A stretch of DNA of 64,000 nt from assembly GCA_964650485.1 (NCBI GenBank), contig CAZYTX010000010.1, positions 21,680 to 85,679 of the forward strand, in the 5' to 3' direction. Below are positions 9,241 through 18,803 of this stretch, piece after piece (the stretch's first letter is position 1; every line of letters starts with the position of its first letter). The DNA is from CAZYTX01 sp964650485 (GTDB taxonomy: Bacteria; RBG-13-61-14; DATKZS01). The position numbers and the translations under genes were made by a program. The notes beneath the pieces were generated by a model. It was not told the DNA's origin. It was given only the letters and a program-made list of their open reading frames with translations, and searched no databases.

Positions 9241-11220
9241 ATGGCTGAGCAGAGCAAAGAGATACTTTCCATGGCTATCGAGGAGCGGGTGTTCGACGTT
9301 CCCGATAACCTTAAAAAAGACGCATACATAAACTCCATGGAAAAGTACGAGCAGATGTACAGGGAGTCCCTTGACAACCCCGACAAGTTCTGGGCGCGGC
9401 TCGCTGACGAGTTCATGAGCTGGGACAAGAAATGGGAGAGCGTGTTCGAGTGGGAGGACAAGGACCAGGTCAAGTTCTCATGGTTCAAGGGAGGCAAGCT
9501 CAACGTATCGGTGAACTGCCTTGACCGGCACGTAAAAACCTGGCGCAAGAACAAGGCCGCGCTCATCTGGGAAGGAGACGAGCCCGGCACTGACAAGACC
9601 CTCACCTACTTCGACCTCTACCGCGAGGTCAACCGCTTTGCAAACGTGCTGAAAAATAACGGGATAAAAAAGGGCGACCGGGTGGCCATATACCTTCCCA
9701 TGGTGCCCGAGCTGCCCATTACCATGCTGGCGTGCGCTCGCATAGGCGCGGTCCACAGCGTGGTGTTCGGGGGGTTCTCCTCGGACGCCCTGCGGGACAG
9801 GATACTGGACTCCGAGTGCAAGATGCTGGTGACCGCGGACGCCGGCTTCAGGGGCTCGCGCATAGTGCCATTGAAGGCCAACGCTGACGCGGCCCTGGAA
9901 CAGGCCGAGTGCGTGGACAAGGTGATAGTGGTGAACCGGGCGGACCAGGACGTGCCCATGCAGTCGGGCAGGGACCTGTGGTGGCATGAGGAGACGGGCT
10001 CGCCCGAGCTTGAACCTTATTGCCAGCCCGAGAGCATGGACGCGGAAGACCCACTGTTCATACTCTACACCTCCGGGTCCACCGGAAAGCCCAAAGGGGT
10101 CCTGCACACCACCGCGGGCTACCTCTTGTACGTGGCTGCCACACATAAGTACGCATTCGACATTAAGGACGACGACACCTTCTGGTGCACCGCGGACATC
10201 GGCTGGGTAACCGGGCACAGCTATATCGTGTACGGGCCGCTGGCAAACGGGTCAACCTCGGTCATGTTCGAGGGGGTGCCATCATACCCGGACCCGGGGA
10301 GGTTCTGGGCCATTGTGGAGAAGTACGGCATCAACCAGTTCTACACCGCGCCCACTGCCATAAGGGCCCTCATGCGCGAGGGTGACAAGTGGCCCAACAA
10401 GTCCGACCTCTCATCCATAAAGATTCTGGGGAGCGTGGGCGAGCCCATAAACCCCGAGGCATGGATGTGGTACTACCAGAACATCGGGGGAGAGCAATGC
10501 CCCATCGTGGACACCTACTGGCAGACAGAGACCGGCGGCTTCCTGATCACCCCCTTGCCCGGGGCCATGAAGATCAAGCCCGGAAGCGCCAGCAAGCCCT
10601 TCTTCGGGGTCGAGCCCTCGGTGCTCCGGGAAGACGGGACCGAGTGCGAGGAGAACGAGGGCGGCTACCTGGTGATCCAGAGGCCCTGGCCGGCATTGAT
10701 GAGGACGGTCTACGGGGACCATCAGAGGTTCATTGACACCTACTGGATAAAGTTCAAGGGGAGATACACCACCGGAGACGGGGCCCGCATTGACGAGGAC
10801 GGCTACATATGGCTCATGGGAAGACTGGACGACGTGATCAACGTGTCCGGCCACAGGCTGGGCACCGCTGAGATCGAGTCGGCTTTGGTGGCCCATTCCT
10901 CGGTGGCCGAGGCCGCGGTGGTGGGTATGCCCCACGACGTCAAGGGCCAGGGAATCTACGCCTTTATCATGTTAAAGTCCGGGGTGGACGGGGACGAGGA
11001 TCTGAAAAAGCAGCTTGTAAAGCACGTGAGAAAGGAGATCGGGCCGATAGCCACGCCCGACAAGATACAGTTCACCGACGCCCTGCCCAAAACCCGCTCG
11101 GGAAAGATCATGCGCAGGATACTGAAGAAGATCGCCGCGGGGGAGACCAAAGAGCTGGGGGACACGACCACGCTTGCTGACCCGTCAGTAGTGGATTCGC
11201 TCATACAAGGCGCCGGGTGA
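9241..11220 (+). CDS. acs: Acetyl-CoA synthetase, AMP-forming
   Basis: A protein of 659 aa, the usual length for Acs. It activates acetate to acetyl-AMP and then acetyl-CoA. It shows the adenylate motif YTSGSTGKPKG (about residues 276-286), YWQTETGG, the hinge region GDGARIDEDGYIWLMGR, and the C-terminal PKTRSGKIMRR. The Lys in SGKIM (about residue 622) corresponds to the lysine whose acetylation inactivates Acs and which sirtuins deacetylate. I chose ATG 9241, with a long GGAGGAGGAGG ribosome site just upstream; an earlier in-frame GTG at 9151 adds a non-conserved tail. An acyl-CoA dehydrogenase follows 53 bases downstream, suggesting joint use in acyl/acetyl metabolism. The enzyme is cytoplasmic. 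Confidence 0.96.
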   Translation: MAEQSKEILSMAIEERVFDVPDNLKKDAYINSMEKYEQMYRESLDNPDKFWARLADEFMSWDKKWESVFEWEDKDQVKFSWFKGGKLNVSVNCLDRHVKTWRKNKAALIWEGDEPGTDKTLTYFDLYREVNRFANVLKNNGIKKGDRVAIYLPMVPELPITMLACARIGAVHSVVFGGFSSDALRDRILDSECKMLVTADAGFRGSRIVPLKANADAALEQAECVDKVIVVNRADQDVPMQSGRDLWWHEETGSPELEPYCQPESMDAEDPLFILYTSGSTGKPKGVLHTTAGYLLYVAATHKYAFDIKDDDTFWCTADIGWVTGHSYIVYGPLANGSTSVMFEGVPSYPDPGRFWAIVEKYGINQFYTAPTAIRALMREGDKWPNKSDLSSIKILGSVGEPINPEAWMWYYQNIGGEQCPIVDTYWQTETGGFLITPLPGAMKIKPGSASKPFFGVEPSVLREDGTECEENEGGYLVIQRPWPALMRTVYGDHQRFIDTYWIKFKGRYTTGDGARIDEDGYIWLMGRLDDVINVSGHRLGTAEIESALVAHSSVAEAAVVGMPHDVKGQGIYAFIMLKSGVDGDEDLKKQLVKHVRKEIGPIATPDKIQFTDALPKTRSGKIMRRILKKIAAGETKELGDTTTLADPSVVDSLIQGAG

Positions 11221-11273
11221 GGGCCCCCTGGAACCGTCGCCTGATGACCATCATCTAAAAAGGGAGGGTTTTA

Positions 11274-12422
11274 ATGGGTTTCGAGAAGTATTTCCAGGAA
11301 GAGCACAACATCTTCAGGCAGCAGCTCAGGAACTTTATCGAGAGGGAGCTTGCGCCCCACGCGGACGAGTGGGAAGAGGCCGGCTTGTTCCCCCGCGAGG
11401 TCTTCAAAAAGATGGGGGACCTTGGTTTCCTGGGGCTGCGCTACCCCGAGGAGTACGGTGGGGCCAATGCCGACTACTGGTACACGGTGGTGCTCCACGA
11501 GGAGCTGCCGCGGTGCATGAGCGCGGGCGTGGCACTGGGCCTCATGGTGCAGGCTGACATGTGCACACCCGCTATTGTTGACCACGGCACTCCCGAGCAA
11601 AAGGAGGAGTTTTTGGGTCCGGCCATCAGGGGCGAGAAGATCGGCGCCATCTGCGTGTCCGAGCCGGGGGCCGGCTCTGACGTGAAGGCCCTCCGGACCA
11701 AGGCGGTGAAAGACGGGGACCACTACATTATAAACGGTTCCAAGACCTTCATCACCAACGGGTCCCGGGCGGACTGGCTGACCATGGCGGTCAAGACCGA
11801 CCCGGACGCCGGCTACGGCGGGATATCCATGTTTCTCGTTCCCGCCGACACCCCGGGCTTCAGCGTGACGCGGAAGCTGGACAAGCTTGGCAACCGAGCC
11901 TCGGACACTGCCGAGCTCAGCTTCGAGGACTGCCGGGTGCACCAGAGGTACCTGCTGGGCGAGGAGAACAAGGGCTTTTACTACATCATGGAGGGGTTCC
12001 AGTTCGAAAGGATGGCCGGCGCCATCGGGCTTCTGGCAGGGGCATACCTGGTCCTGGACAAGACCATCGAGTACGCCCGCACCAGGGAGGTGTTCGGAAA
12101 GCCGGTGTCAAGGTGGCAGGCCAACTCGCACCTGATAGCAGACCTGGCCACCGAGCTTACGGCTGCCAGGGCACTGGTCTACCACTGCGCGGATATGATT
12201 AACAACGGGGAGAACGCCATACGCGAGGTGTCGATGTGCAAGCTCTACGTGGGAGAGCTGGCGCAGCGGGTGGTGGACAGGTGCCTGCAGTTGCACGGGG
12301 GATACGGGTACATGGAAGAGTATTACGTGGCAAGGGCCTTCAGGGACACCCGTCTCGCAACCATCGGCGGGGGAAGCTCGGAGGTGATGAGGGACATAAT
12401 AGCGAGGATGATGAACCTGTAA
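11274..12422 (+). CDS. Acyl-CoA dehydrogenase
   Basis: A protein of 382 aa, full family length, an FAD enzyme that introduces a trans-2 double bond into acyl-CoA. It has the flavin-site motif ICVSEPGAGSDV and FITNGSRADW, and the C-terminal LQLHGGYGYMEEY with RLATIGGGSSEV. The usual catalytic Glu in the C-terminal IYEGT motif is replaced by Gly (TIGGGS). Instead a Glu is present at about residue 245 in FQFERMAGA, where long-chain and isovaleryl-type dehydrogenases keep their base. This suggests a long- or branched-chain substrate class. The start ATG has an AAAGGGAGGG ribosome site. It follows acs and precedes a lipoprotein gene by 32 bases. Confidence 0.93.
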   Translation: MGFEKYFQEEHNIFRQQLRNFIERELAPHADEWEEAGLFPREVFKKMGDLGFLGLRYPEEYGGANADYWYTVVLHEELPRCMSAGVALGLMVQADMCTPAIVDHGTPEQKEEFLGPAIRGEKIGAICVSEPGAGSDVKALRTKAVKDGDHYIINGSKTFITNGSRADWLTMAVKTDPDAGYGGISMFLVPADTPGFSVTRKLDKLGNRASDTAELSFEDCRVHQRYLLGEENKGFYYIMEGFQFERMAGAIGLLAGAYLVLDKTIEYARTREVFGKPVSRWQANSHLIADLATELTAARALVYHCADMINNGENAIREVSMCKLYVGELAQRVVDRCLQLHGGYGYMEEYYVARAFRDTRLATIGGGSSEVMRDIIARMMNL

Positions 12423-12454
12423 GCGCAACACCTTCTGCCTTTAACGGAGGCCGG

Positions 12455-13765
12455 ATGAAAGATATAACAAAATCTTCTCTGCTGCTCCTTGCTCTTTTGC
12501 TCTTTGCTCTCACGTATGGCTGCACCCAGGAGCAAAAAAAGCCGAAAATAACCTCGGCAAAGCAGGCCGAGCTAAAGGGGCGACTGGAGCGGCTCGACAT
12601 ACTCTACGAGATTCTTTTGAAGGACGACCCTCCCCAGAGCGACACCCTGCCCTTCAGGAGGACCTTTTCCCGGGCTGAGAAGGAGATCAAACAGGGGGAG
12701 CTGGAAGAGGCATCGGCACATATCCGGGAGGCCGAGCAATGGATTTTGGAGGCCAGGGAAAAGTACTACCACGAGCACGAGTCCAGGATAGTGGCGGGCG
12801 CCTCCGAGGAAGCCCCGGACTCGCTGATGAAAGAGGCCATGTTCTTTCTTGAAAAGGCCAGGTCTGAGAAGGCGGAAGGGGATCAGTGGGCCGCTGATCA
12901 GTACTTCCAGGCGGCCATTGAGCAGGGGGAGCTCTCTCTTCTGGCTGTCAAGCGCTCTCCCGGAGAGGCCCTCAAGATGATAGAGCTTACAAAGAACATG
13001 GAGACCATATACATGGAGGCCGGGAAGCCGGACCGGGCTGAAGAGTCAAGGCGGCGGGTGATCCAGTCTCTTAACGCCTCGATCAACGTGCTTGGCCGGA
13101 GAATAAACGACCGGCTGGAAGGAAAGGCCCAGGGGTTCGACGAAAAGACCATGGAAAAGGGCGGGCCCCAGTTGCAAGAAGCCATAGAAGAGCTGAGGGG
13201 CCTGAACCAGACCAGGAACAGGATAATCGCCGCGGCAGAGGAGTACGCGCCAGAGAGCATACAAGCAAGGGATTACACCGCGGCCGTGTCCACCTGGATC
13301 AGCAGAAAGAAAAGGCTCCAGTACCAGAAGCCGGAGAGTGCCCCCAAGACCGGGGAAGAGGTCGCCCATGACAAGGATGACATAATAAAGCGCGAGCTGG
13401 CAGAGCACAACCAATTGTATAAACAGGGCGCGGAGCCTATCAAGGGCACGGGCATATCACTCCGGGAAACGGACATATATATACAGGGCAAAACCCTGAT
13501 AATCAGGGGAGAGCTGCAGAACTTCAGGACCGAGCCCATCCTGAACCCCAGGATAACCGTGGTGGGCTACGTCTACTCCGAGGTGCAGGACCTGGAGTAC
13601 AAGCACTTCGATCCCCTCATGAGCACAGTGTTCCACATTCCCATAAGCGGGTTCAACGCAGACGCACTGCAAAGGCAGGGCATAGTGCCCCCGCACCAGT
13701 TGGTGCTTATCTTCGAGGAGCCGAACGGGATAAAAAGAAAAGTCATAACACCCACCATGAAGTAG
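12455..13765 (+). CDS. Coiled-coil lipoprotein of unknown function
   Basis: A protein of 436 aa with a lipoprotein signal peptide: a hydrophobic run of Leu and Ala, then LTYGC with the lipidated Cys at about residue 23. The mature part is rich in Glu, Lys, Arg and Ala with long predicted helices (about residues 35-330). A beta-rich C-terminal domain follows (about 340-436, with GISLRETDIYIQGKTLIIRG). ATG 12455 follows an ACGGAGG ribosome site and directly precedes the signal peptide; the frame is open further upstream into the dehydrogenase gene but that part is non-coding in character. The following DUF362 gene starts 10 bases later. I do not recognise a family. Confidence 0.65.
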   Translation: MKDITKSSLLLLALLLFALTYGCTQEQKKPKITSAKQAELKGRLERLDILYEILLKDDPPQSDTLPFRRTFSRAEKEIKQGELEEASAHIREAEQWILEAREKYYHEHESRIVAGASEEAPDSLMKEAMFFLEKARSEKAEGDQWAADQYFQAAIEQGELSLLAVKRSPGEALKMIELTKNMETIYMEAGKPDRAEESRRRVIQSLNASINVLGRRINDRLEGKAQGFDEKTMEKGGPQLQEAIEELRGLNQTRNRIIAAAEEYAPESIQARDYTAAVSTWISRKKRLQYQKPESAPKTGEEVAHDKDDIIKRELAEHNQLYKQGAEPIKGTGISLRETDIYIQGKTLIIRGELQNFRTEPILNPRITVVGYVYSEVQDLEYKHFDPLMSTVFHIPISGFNADALQRQGIVPPHQLVLIFEEPNGIKRKVITPTMK

Positions 13766-13775
13766 GCCCTAAAAA

Positions 13776-15059
13776 ATGGCAAAGGTTGCAGTGCACGACA
13801 CCAGCGAGGACTTGATCCAGGACATAGGAAAGCTCTTCCAGCCCTTCGGCGGGGTGGAACGGCTGGCCTCGGGCCGGGACGTGCTCATAAAGCCCAACGG
13901 CGTGCATTACCTTCCAGGACAGTCCACGGACACTGCTTTTCTCGATGCCTTGATAGAACACCTGCGCGGGGAAGGCGCCCGCAATATCTTTCTCATGGAA
14001 AACTGCACCGCGGGGAACCTCACCCGGGTGGTGTTCTCGGTGCTTGGCTGGGACAGGCTGTGCAAGAGGCACAAAGTAGTCCCGGTGTACCTGGACGAGG
14101 GGCGGACAAGAGAGGTGACCCTTCCCGGCGAGGACCAGCCAGTGCGGGTGTCGGAGTTTTTGGCGAGCAGACTCCTGGACCAGAGGGACGAGAATTTCTA
14201 CCTGTCCGTGCCCCGGCTGAAGACCCATTCCATGAGCCACGTCACCCTGGGAATAAAGAACCAGATGGGGTTCCTCGTGCACGAGGACAGGATGAAGGAC
14301 CACAACTACAAGCTGGGCGAGAAGCTGGTGCGCATCCTTTCTCTGCTCCGGCCGGACTTCACCCTGATCGAAGGGGTAACCGCAACCGTATACGGCCACT
14401 TCCCCATAATGCAGGACCTGGAGAAAAGCATCGTTAAAACCGGCGTGCTTATAGCTGGCCCGGACGCGGTGGCCGTGGACACGGTGGGAGCGAAAGTGCT
14501 GGGATACGAGGCGGAAGAGATTGACCACATAAAAAGGGCGGGCCAGGCCGGGCTCGGCTGCGCGGACCTCTCAAGCATAGAAGTCATCGGGTCCATTCAG
14601 CGCTTCACCGAGAGGTATCCATACATGCCCGAGATCAGGGCGCCGGACGACGTGAAAATGATCTACGGAAAAGAGATGGCCTGCTATCAGGGGTGCAGGG
14701 GAAACACCGAGATCGCGCTGCACATGTTCGCGAACGACTATCAAGGAAAGGGCGGGTTCAACCTGGTCATGGGAAAGGGGATTGACAAGAGCGAGCTGGA
14801 GGGACTTTCCGGGCATTTCCTGGTGATAGGTCCCTGCGCCGCGGCAGAGACCGCGGAATTCATAAGGGACAAGTATCCTGACCGCAAGCTCTTCATCGTG
14901 CCCGAGCACAACGACCTTGCAAACATGTCCGGCAAGCTCGCCCGCCTTATGCGGCCGAGCCTCAGGGCCATAATGCCCTTGAACCCAGTGCGGGCCTTGT
15001 GGCTATTATTAAAGGCGAAAAGGAACCACACCACCGCAAGGCTCATAAACCCCTTCTGA
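13776..15059 (+). CDS. DUF362 domain protein
   Basis: A protein of 427 aa whose first 280 residues fit the DUF362 family: VLIKPNGVHY, a PRLKTHSMSHVTLGIKN segment, IEGVTATVYGH, and GPDAVAVDTVGAKVLGYEAEEI. Many family members carry a ferredoxin domain with [4Fe-4S] cysteines; I see no such cluster here, only scattered Cys (for example CYQGC). The C-terminal 130 residues are less recognisable. Function is not established; family members occur with iron-sulfur enzymes and radical chemistry in anaerobes. It probably belongs to the lipoprotein operon, although its own ribosome site is weak. Confidence 0.75.
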   Translation: MAKVAVHDTSEDLIQDIGKLFQPFGGVERLASGRDVLIKPNGVHYLPGQSTDTAFLDALIEHLRGEGARNIFLMENCTAGNLTRVVFSVLGWDRLCKRHKVVPVYLDEGRTREVTLPGEDQPVRVSEFLASRLLDQRDENFYLSVPRLKTHSMSHVTLGIKNQMGFLVHEDRMKDHNYKLGEKLVRILSLLRPDFTLIEGVTATVYGHFPIMQDLEKSIVKTGVLIAGPDAVAVDTVGAKVLGYEAEEIDHIKRAGQAGLGCADLSSIEVIGSIQRFTERYPYMPEIRAPDDVKMIYGKEMACYQGCRGNTEIALHMFANDYQGKGGFNLVMGKGIDKSELEGLSGHFLVIGPCAAAETAEFIRDKYPDRKLFIVPEHNDLANMSGKLARLMRPSLRAIMPLNPVRALWLLLKAKRNHTTARLINPF

Positions 15060-15084
15060 ACCAGGCCCTCCGCTTGATACACGC

Positions 15085-15113
15085 TTTACACCCATTCAAA
15101 GGGTATCTATAAT
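15085..15113 (+). promoter_or_regulatory. Strong candidate promoter giving a leaderless mRNA
   Basis: TTTACA (15085-15090) and a perfect TATAAT (15108-15113) are separated by 17 bases. Only six bases separate the -10 box from the ATG at 15120, so transcription would start at or next to the start codon. No Shine-Dalgarno sequence is visible. Confidence 0.6.
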
Positions 15114-15119
15114 CAGTCC

Positions 15120-16775
15120 ATGTCCGCTCTCGGGTACAGAAAGGCCGGGATGGCCGCGGCTCTCGCGCTCCCCCCTGTCCTCGCCCTGGCCCAGGTGCTC
15201 TACGTCTATTTCGAGGGCGCCGGCGGCCCGGACCCCGGCTTCCCCATTGACGACGCTTACATCTTCAAGCAGTACGCCGAGAACATCGCCGCGGGCCACG
15301 GCTTCTCCTTCAACCCCGGCGAGACCAGCTTCGGGTGCACCAGCCTGGTATGGCCAATCCTCGCCGCCATTATAGTCAAGGCCCTGCCGTTCCTGGGATA
15401 TGAAACTATTGTCTTCTGGCTGGGAGGACTGCTTTATGCGGCCTCGGTTCTTGCCGCTGCACTGCTTGTACTCCGAAAGACCGGCAGCGCGTGGGCGTCG
15501 CTTTTTTCAGGGGGCCTGCTTTGCATGAACACCCCTCTTATGCTCATGCACGCGGTCTCTGGAATGGAGACGCCACTTACAATGGCCCTGCTCATAGCGT
15601 TCGCCTTCGCCGCACTTTCAGAGAGGCCCATGCCAGTCACCGCGGGACTGATAGCGGGCCTCATCACGCTGAACAGGCCCGAGGGCGCTTACTTCCCCGC
15701 GGGCATGGCCCTGGCCTGGAGTATTTCCCGGCTTGTAAGACGGGAGCGTCCCTCGCCTTTTATGTACATAAAGTTCCTGCTGCCCTGGGCGGTCCTGGCC
15801 CTGCCCGCGGCGCTTTTGATCCACCGTCACACCGGCGCCTTTCTACCAGGAACATACCTCGGCAAGATAGTGAGCAGCGACCCGCGGCTGATCGAGAGGG
15901 GCCTGGGCCAGAGGATCATGTGGGCCTTTATCTCCCTTGTGGACGGGTGGCACAGGCTGGGCAACACCGAGCGGGTCCTGGCGCCGGTCCTCGCCGGCGG
16001 CGTAGTGTATCAGCTTGCAGGCACGTTCCATGATATGAAAAAGAAGGCCAAGGAGGCCTGGCCCCTCTCCGGCATGCTGGTGATGTCCGGGTTCCTGCTG
16101 CTGCCCGGGGCCTACGGCTTCTACTTCCCGGTGCACCCCGCGTTCGGCGGCTTTTATAACCGCTACATTGCCCCTGTCTACGTCTTCCTGGTCATCATTT
16201 CAGCGATCGGAATCTGGCGGGCCTCCGGCAGTCTGGCCGGCCGGCCGGGCCTGGTCAAAAGATATAGCGGGTGTCTGGTCCCCGCGATTGCAGCAGCCGC
16301 GGTCGCTTATCAGGGGTGGTTGTGGAGCTCGCAGACCGCGCACGCCATGGAGGTTTACGCTGCCGAGGTCGAGCTTAACACGGGCCTCAGGATGGAGGCC
16401 GCTCACTGGATCAGGGAAAATACGCCTTCCAATGCAAAGGTCATGGCGGGCTACACCGGGCTGGGGGTGGTGGGAGGCGAGTGCGACCGCTACGTGCTCG
16501 ACCTGGGGGCCCTCATAAACCCGGACATACTGGAGTATTACCGCCGGCCGGCGGGCTCACCTGAAAAGAGATGGGAAAACATCGTCGAGTACATGCATGA
16601 CAAAGGCGTGGACTACTACGTCACCTTCCGCTTCACTCCCGAATATGCGGGCAAGATACCCGACCCTTCCGCTACACAGGGCTTCAAAGAGATAGCCCGG
16701 CTGGGCGCAAAAAAAGAGCCAAAATCGCCCTGCGAGCAGATCAGGATATACAGGGTTTTCAAGCTCAAGCTCTGA
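15120..16775 (+). CDS. Polytopic membrane protein, GT-C glycosyltransferase-like (paralogue of 1628-3385)
   Basis: A protein of 551 aa with about ten hydrophobic segments and a soluble C-terminal domain. It shares with the protein at 1628-3385 the sequence order DDAYIFKQYAENIAAGHGFS, FNPGE, CTSLVW, a GMET motif, and a C-terminal CDRYVLDLGALINPDIL segment ahead of a VDYYVTF strand. Asp-Asp after the first membrane helix is the expected GT-C catalytic position. I infer transfer of a sugar from a lipid carrier in the inner membrane; substrate unknown. The gene stands alone between promoters and is probably read from the promoter immediately before its ATG. Confidence 0.6.
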   Translation: MSALGYRKAGMAAALALPPVLALAQVLYVYFEGAGGPDPGFPIDDAYIFKQYAENIAAGHGFSFNPGETSFGCTSLVWPILAAIIVKALPFLGYETIVFWLGGLLYAASVLAAALLVLRKTGSAWASLFSGGLLCMNTPLMLMHAVSGMETPLTMALLIAFAFAALSERPMPVTAGLIAGLITLNRPEGAYFPAGMALAWSISRLVRRERPSPFMYIKFLLPWAVLALPAALLIHRHTGAFLPGTYLGKIVSSDPRLIERGLGQRIMWAFISLVDGWHRLGNTERVLAPVLAGGVVYQLAGTFHDMKKKAKEAWPLSGMLVMSGFLLLPGAYGFYFPVHPAFGGFYNRYIAPVYVFLVIISAIGIWRASGSLAGRPGLVKRYSGCLVPAIAAAAVAYQGWLWSSQTAHAMEVYAAEVELNTGLRMEAAHWIRENTPSNAKVMAGYTGLGVVGGECDRYVLDLGALINPDILEYYRRPAGSPEKRWENIVEYMHDKGVDYYVTFRFTPEYAGKIPDPSATQGFKEIARLGAKKEPKSPCEQIRIYRVFKLKL

Positions 16776-16899
16776 AACCAGGTCCGAGGCACCCTCTTGC
16801 AACGCCTTGTTTCCCTGTATAACCCCCTGAAACTTAAAGATTATTTTCCGGGCCGCGAGATCTCTCCATAAAAATATTTGAAAAAATCTTATTATATGG

Positions 16900-16929
16900 T
16901 TGACAAGAATATCAAACGGTCGCTACATT
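16900..16929 (+). promoter_or_regulatory. Candidate sigma70 promoter for the hybrid kinase gene
   Basis: A perfect TTGACA (16900-16905) is followed after 18 bases by TACATT (16924-16929, 4/6). The surrounding 200 bases are unusually AT-rich for this genome. The kinase ATG lies about 50 bases downstream. An AAAGGA box is at 16960-16965, rather far from the start codon. Confidence 0.45.
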
Positions 16930-16979
16930 ATTTACTAGAATAACCCGATTCTGATTGTTAAAGGACTCATTATATTACT

Positions 16980-18803
16980 ATGGACCTTATAATCATATTC
17001 GCATTTGACGGGAGCATCCGGTGGATGAGCCAATCGGGCCTCGACCTGCTGAGTTCCGCGATTGACGAAGTCCGGGGGACTGACATCTTTGAGCTGCCGT
17101 GCTGGAGAGATGATGACAAGCCCCGCCTGCGGCAGTCAATCCAAAGCGCGCTTGCCGGAGAGGAGTCGCCCCCTGAGCTGTACCGGGTCAGCCTGCCGGT
17201 CGGAGTCAGGGACTTCCAGGTAAAGACGGCGCCGGAGGCCGGCGAGCAAGGCATAACGGGCGGCATAATTATTATGAGGGACGCGAGCAGCGAGCAGGCC
17301 GCCAGGTATGCCCTTCAAAGGGAGCAGGAGTTCTCATCCCTTGTGCTGGAGACGGCGAGGGCCTTGATCATCGTCATGGACAGGCAGGCGAGCATAACCC
17401 GCTTCAACAGGATGTGCGAGAAGGTGAGCGGGTATCGCGAAAGCGAGATGACGGGCAAAAAGCTGTGGGAGGTGCTCATACCGGACAAATGGGCGCCCGT
17501 GGTCAAGAACCTGTTCAGTGACATAGTGAGCGAACAGGGAAGGTTCGACCTCCACTTTGAAAACCCCTGGATAAACAGGCAGGGTGAACAGAGGTGGATC
17601 GTGTGGAACTTCTCGGCGCTCCGGGACGAGGACGGGACCATCAGCCACCTCATAGCAACCGGCATTGACGTGACCGAGCTGCGAAGGCTGGAGGCCGAGA
17701 TGCAGGAACACAAAAAGCGCATGGCCCTGTCCACCATGGCCGGGGGAATAGCGCACGACTTCAACAACATACTGACGGCTGTCATGGGCAGGGCCGAGCT
17801 GTTGAAGCTGGAGTCATCCAGGGGACCGGAGCTTGAAAAGGACATAGACGACATCATCGAAAACGCCAGAAAGGGAAACGATCTGGTAAAGAAACTCCTG
17901 GAATTCAGCAGGGCCAGGCCTTTGCAGACCTCGGTGGTTGACGTCAACCATGCCGTCCTGGAGTCAGAGAGCCTTGTAAGCTCAATCCTCGGTGAGGGGG
18001 TCGAGGTATGCATGGACCTTTGCGACGACCCCTGCCAGGTGGAGGCTGACCACACTCAAGTGCAGATGATCATAACAAACCTGGCAAAGAACGCCGGCCA
18101 GGCCATGCCGGGGGGAGGGGCTTTTACCATAACCACGGAGCTGGATTTCTCGGAGCGCATGCCGGTGCAGGCCACCCCCGGGGTAAGCTACAAGCCCTGC
18201 GTCAGGATAAAAGTCGCGGACACAGGTGAGGGCATGGAAGACGAGGTAAGGGAGAGGATATTCGAACCATACTTCACAACCAGGCCGGGGAAAGAAAGCA
18301 GCGGCCTGGGCCTGGCCATAACCCATGCCCTTGTGGAGCAGTGGGGAGGGTGTATCCATTGTGAAAGCGAGCCCGGCAAGGGAACGACGTTTATCCTGGA
18401 ACTGCCCAGGGTGTTCGGCAGTGCGAGGCCGGAGAGGAAGGAGCTGCCGCGCGGAGATGAGGTCATACTTGTAATCGGCGCGGAGCGGACCACCACCAGG
18501 CTGGTATCGAGGATGCTCACCACCCTGGGCTACCAGGTGCACGTGGCCGAGTCGCAGGCAAAAGCGCTCTCGGTCCTTGAAAGCGGTCTCATGCCCAGCC
18601 TGGCGCTTATTGACTCGCAACTGGTTGAAACGGAGACGAACCACCTGGAGCTGAAGGTCTCGAGAGCGGCGCCCGGGTGCAAGCTCGCCTACCTGGTGCC
18701 CTTGTCATGGGCAAGGGAGCTTTCCCCCTCTTCAGTAAAGATACAGATGCCTGTTAAGCTCGAGTACCTGGCCACAAGGGTGCGGGAGATACTGGACTCC
18801 TGA
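16980..18803 (+). CDS. PAS sensor histidine kinase with degenerate receiver domain
   Basis: A cytoplasmic protein of 607 aa. Two PAS-like regions (about 1-105 and 115-240) precede an NtrB-like kinase core. The phosphoacceptor His is at about 259 in AGGIAHDFNN, the N box at about 365-372 (TNLAKNAG), the G1 box DTGEGM at 415, the F box EPYFTT and the G2 box SGLGLA at about 441. A receiver-like domain occupies about 494-607. The acidic pair that normally binds magnesium is replaced by Gly-Ala, although the phosphoacceptor-position Asp (about 545) and the conserved Lys (about 593) remain. The receiver is therefore probably not normally phosphorylated. No partner regulator gene is adjacent. Confidence 0.85.
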   Translation: MDLIIIFAFDGSIRWMSQSGLDLLSSAIDEVRGTDIFELPCWRDDDKPRLRQSIQSALAGEESPPELYRVSLPVGVRDFQVKTAPEAGEQGITGGIIIMRDASSEQAARYALQREQEFSSLVLETARALIIVMDRQASITRFNRMCEKVSGYRESEMTGKKLWEVLIPDKWAPVVKNLFSDIVSEQGRFDLHFENPWINRQGEQRWIVWNFSALRDEDGTISHLIATGIDVTELRRLEAEMQEHKKRMALSTMAGGIAHDFNNILTAVMGRAELLKLESSRGPELEKDIDDIIENARKGNDLVKKLLEFSRARPLQTSVVDVNHAVLESESLVSSILGEGVEVCMDLCDDPCQVEADHTQVQMIITNLAKNAGQAMPGGGAFTITTELDFSERMPVQATPGVSYKPCVRIKVADTGEGMEDEVRERIFEPYFTTRPGKESSGLGLAITHALVEQWGGCIHCESEPGKGTTFILELPRVFGSARPERKELPRGDEVILVIGAERTTTRLVSRMLTTLGYQVHVAESQAKALSVLESGLMPSLALIDSQLVETETNHLELKVSRAAPGCKLAYLVPLSWARELSPSSVKIQMPVKLEYLATRVREILDS

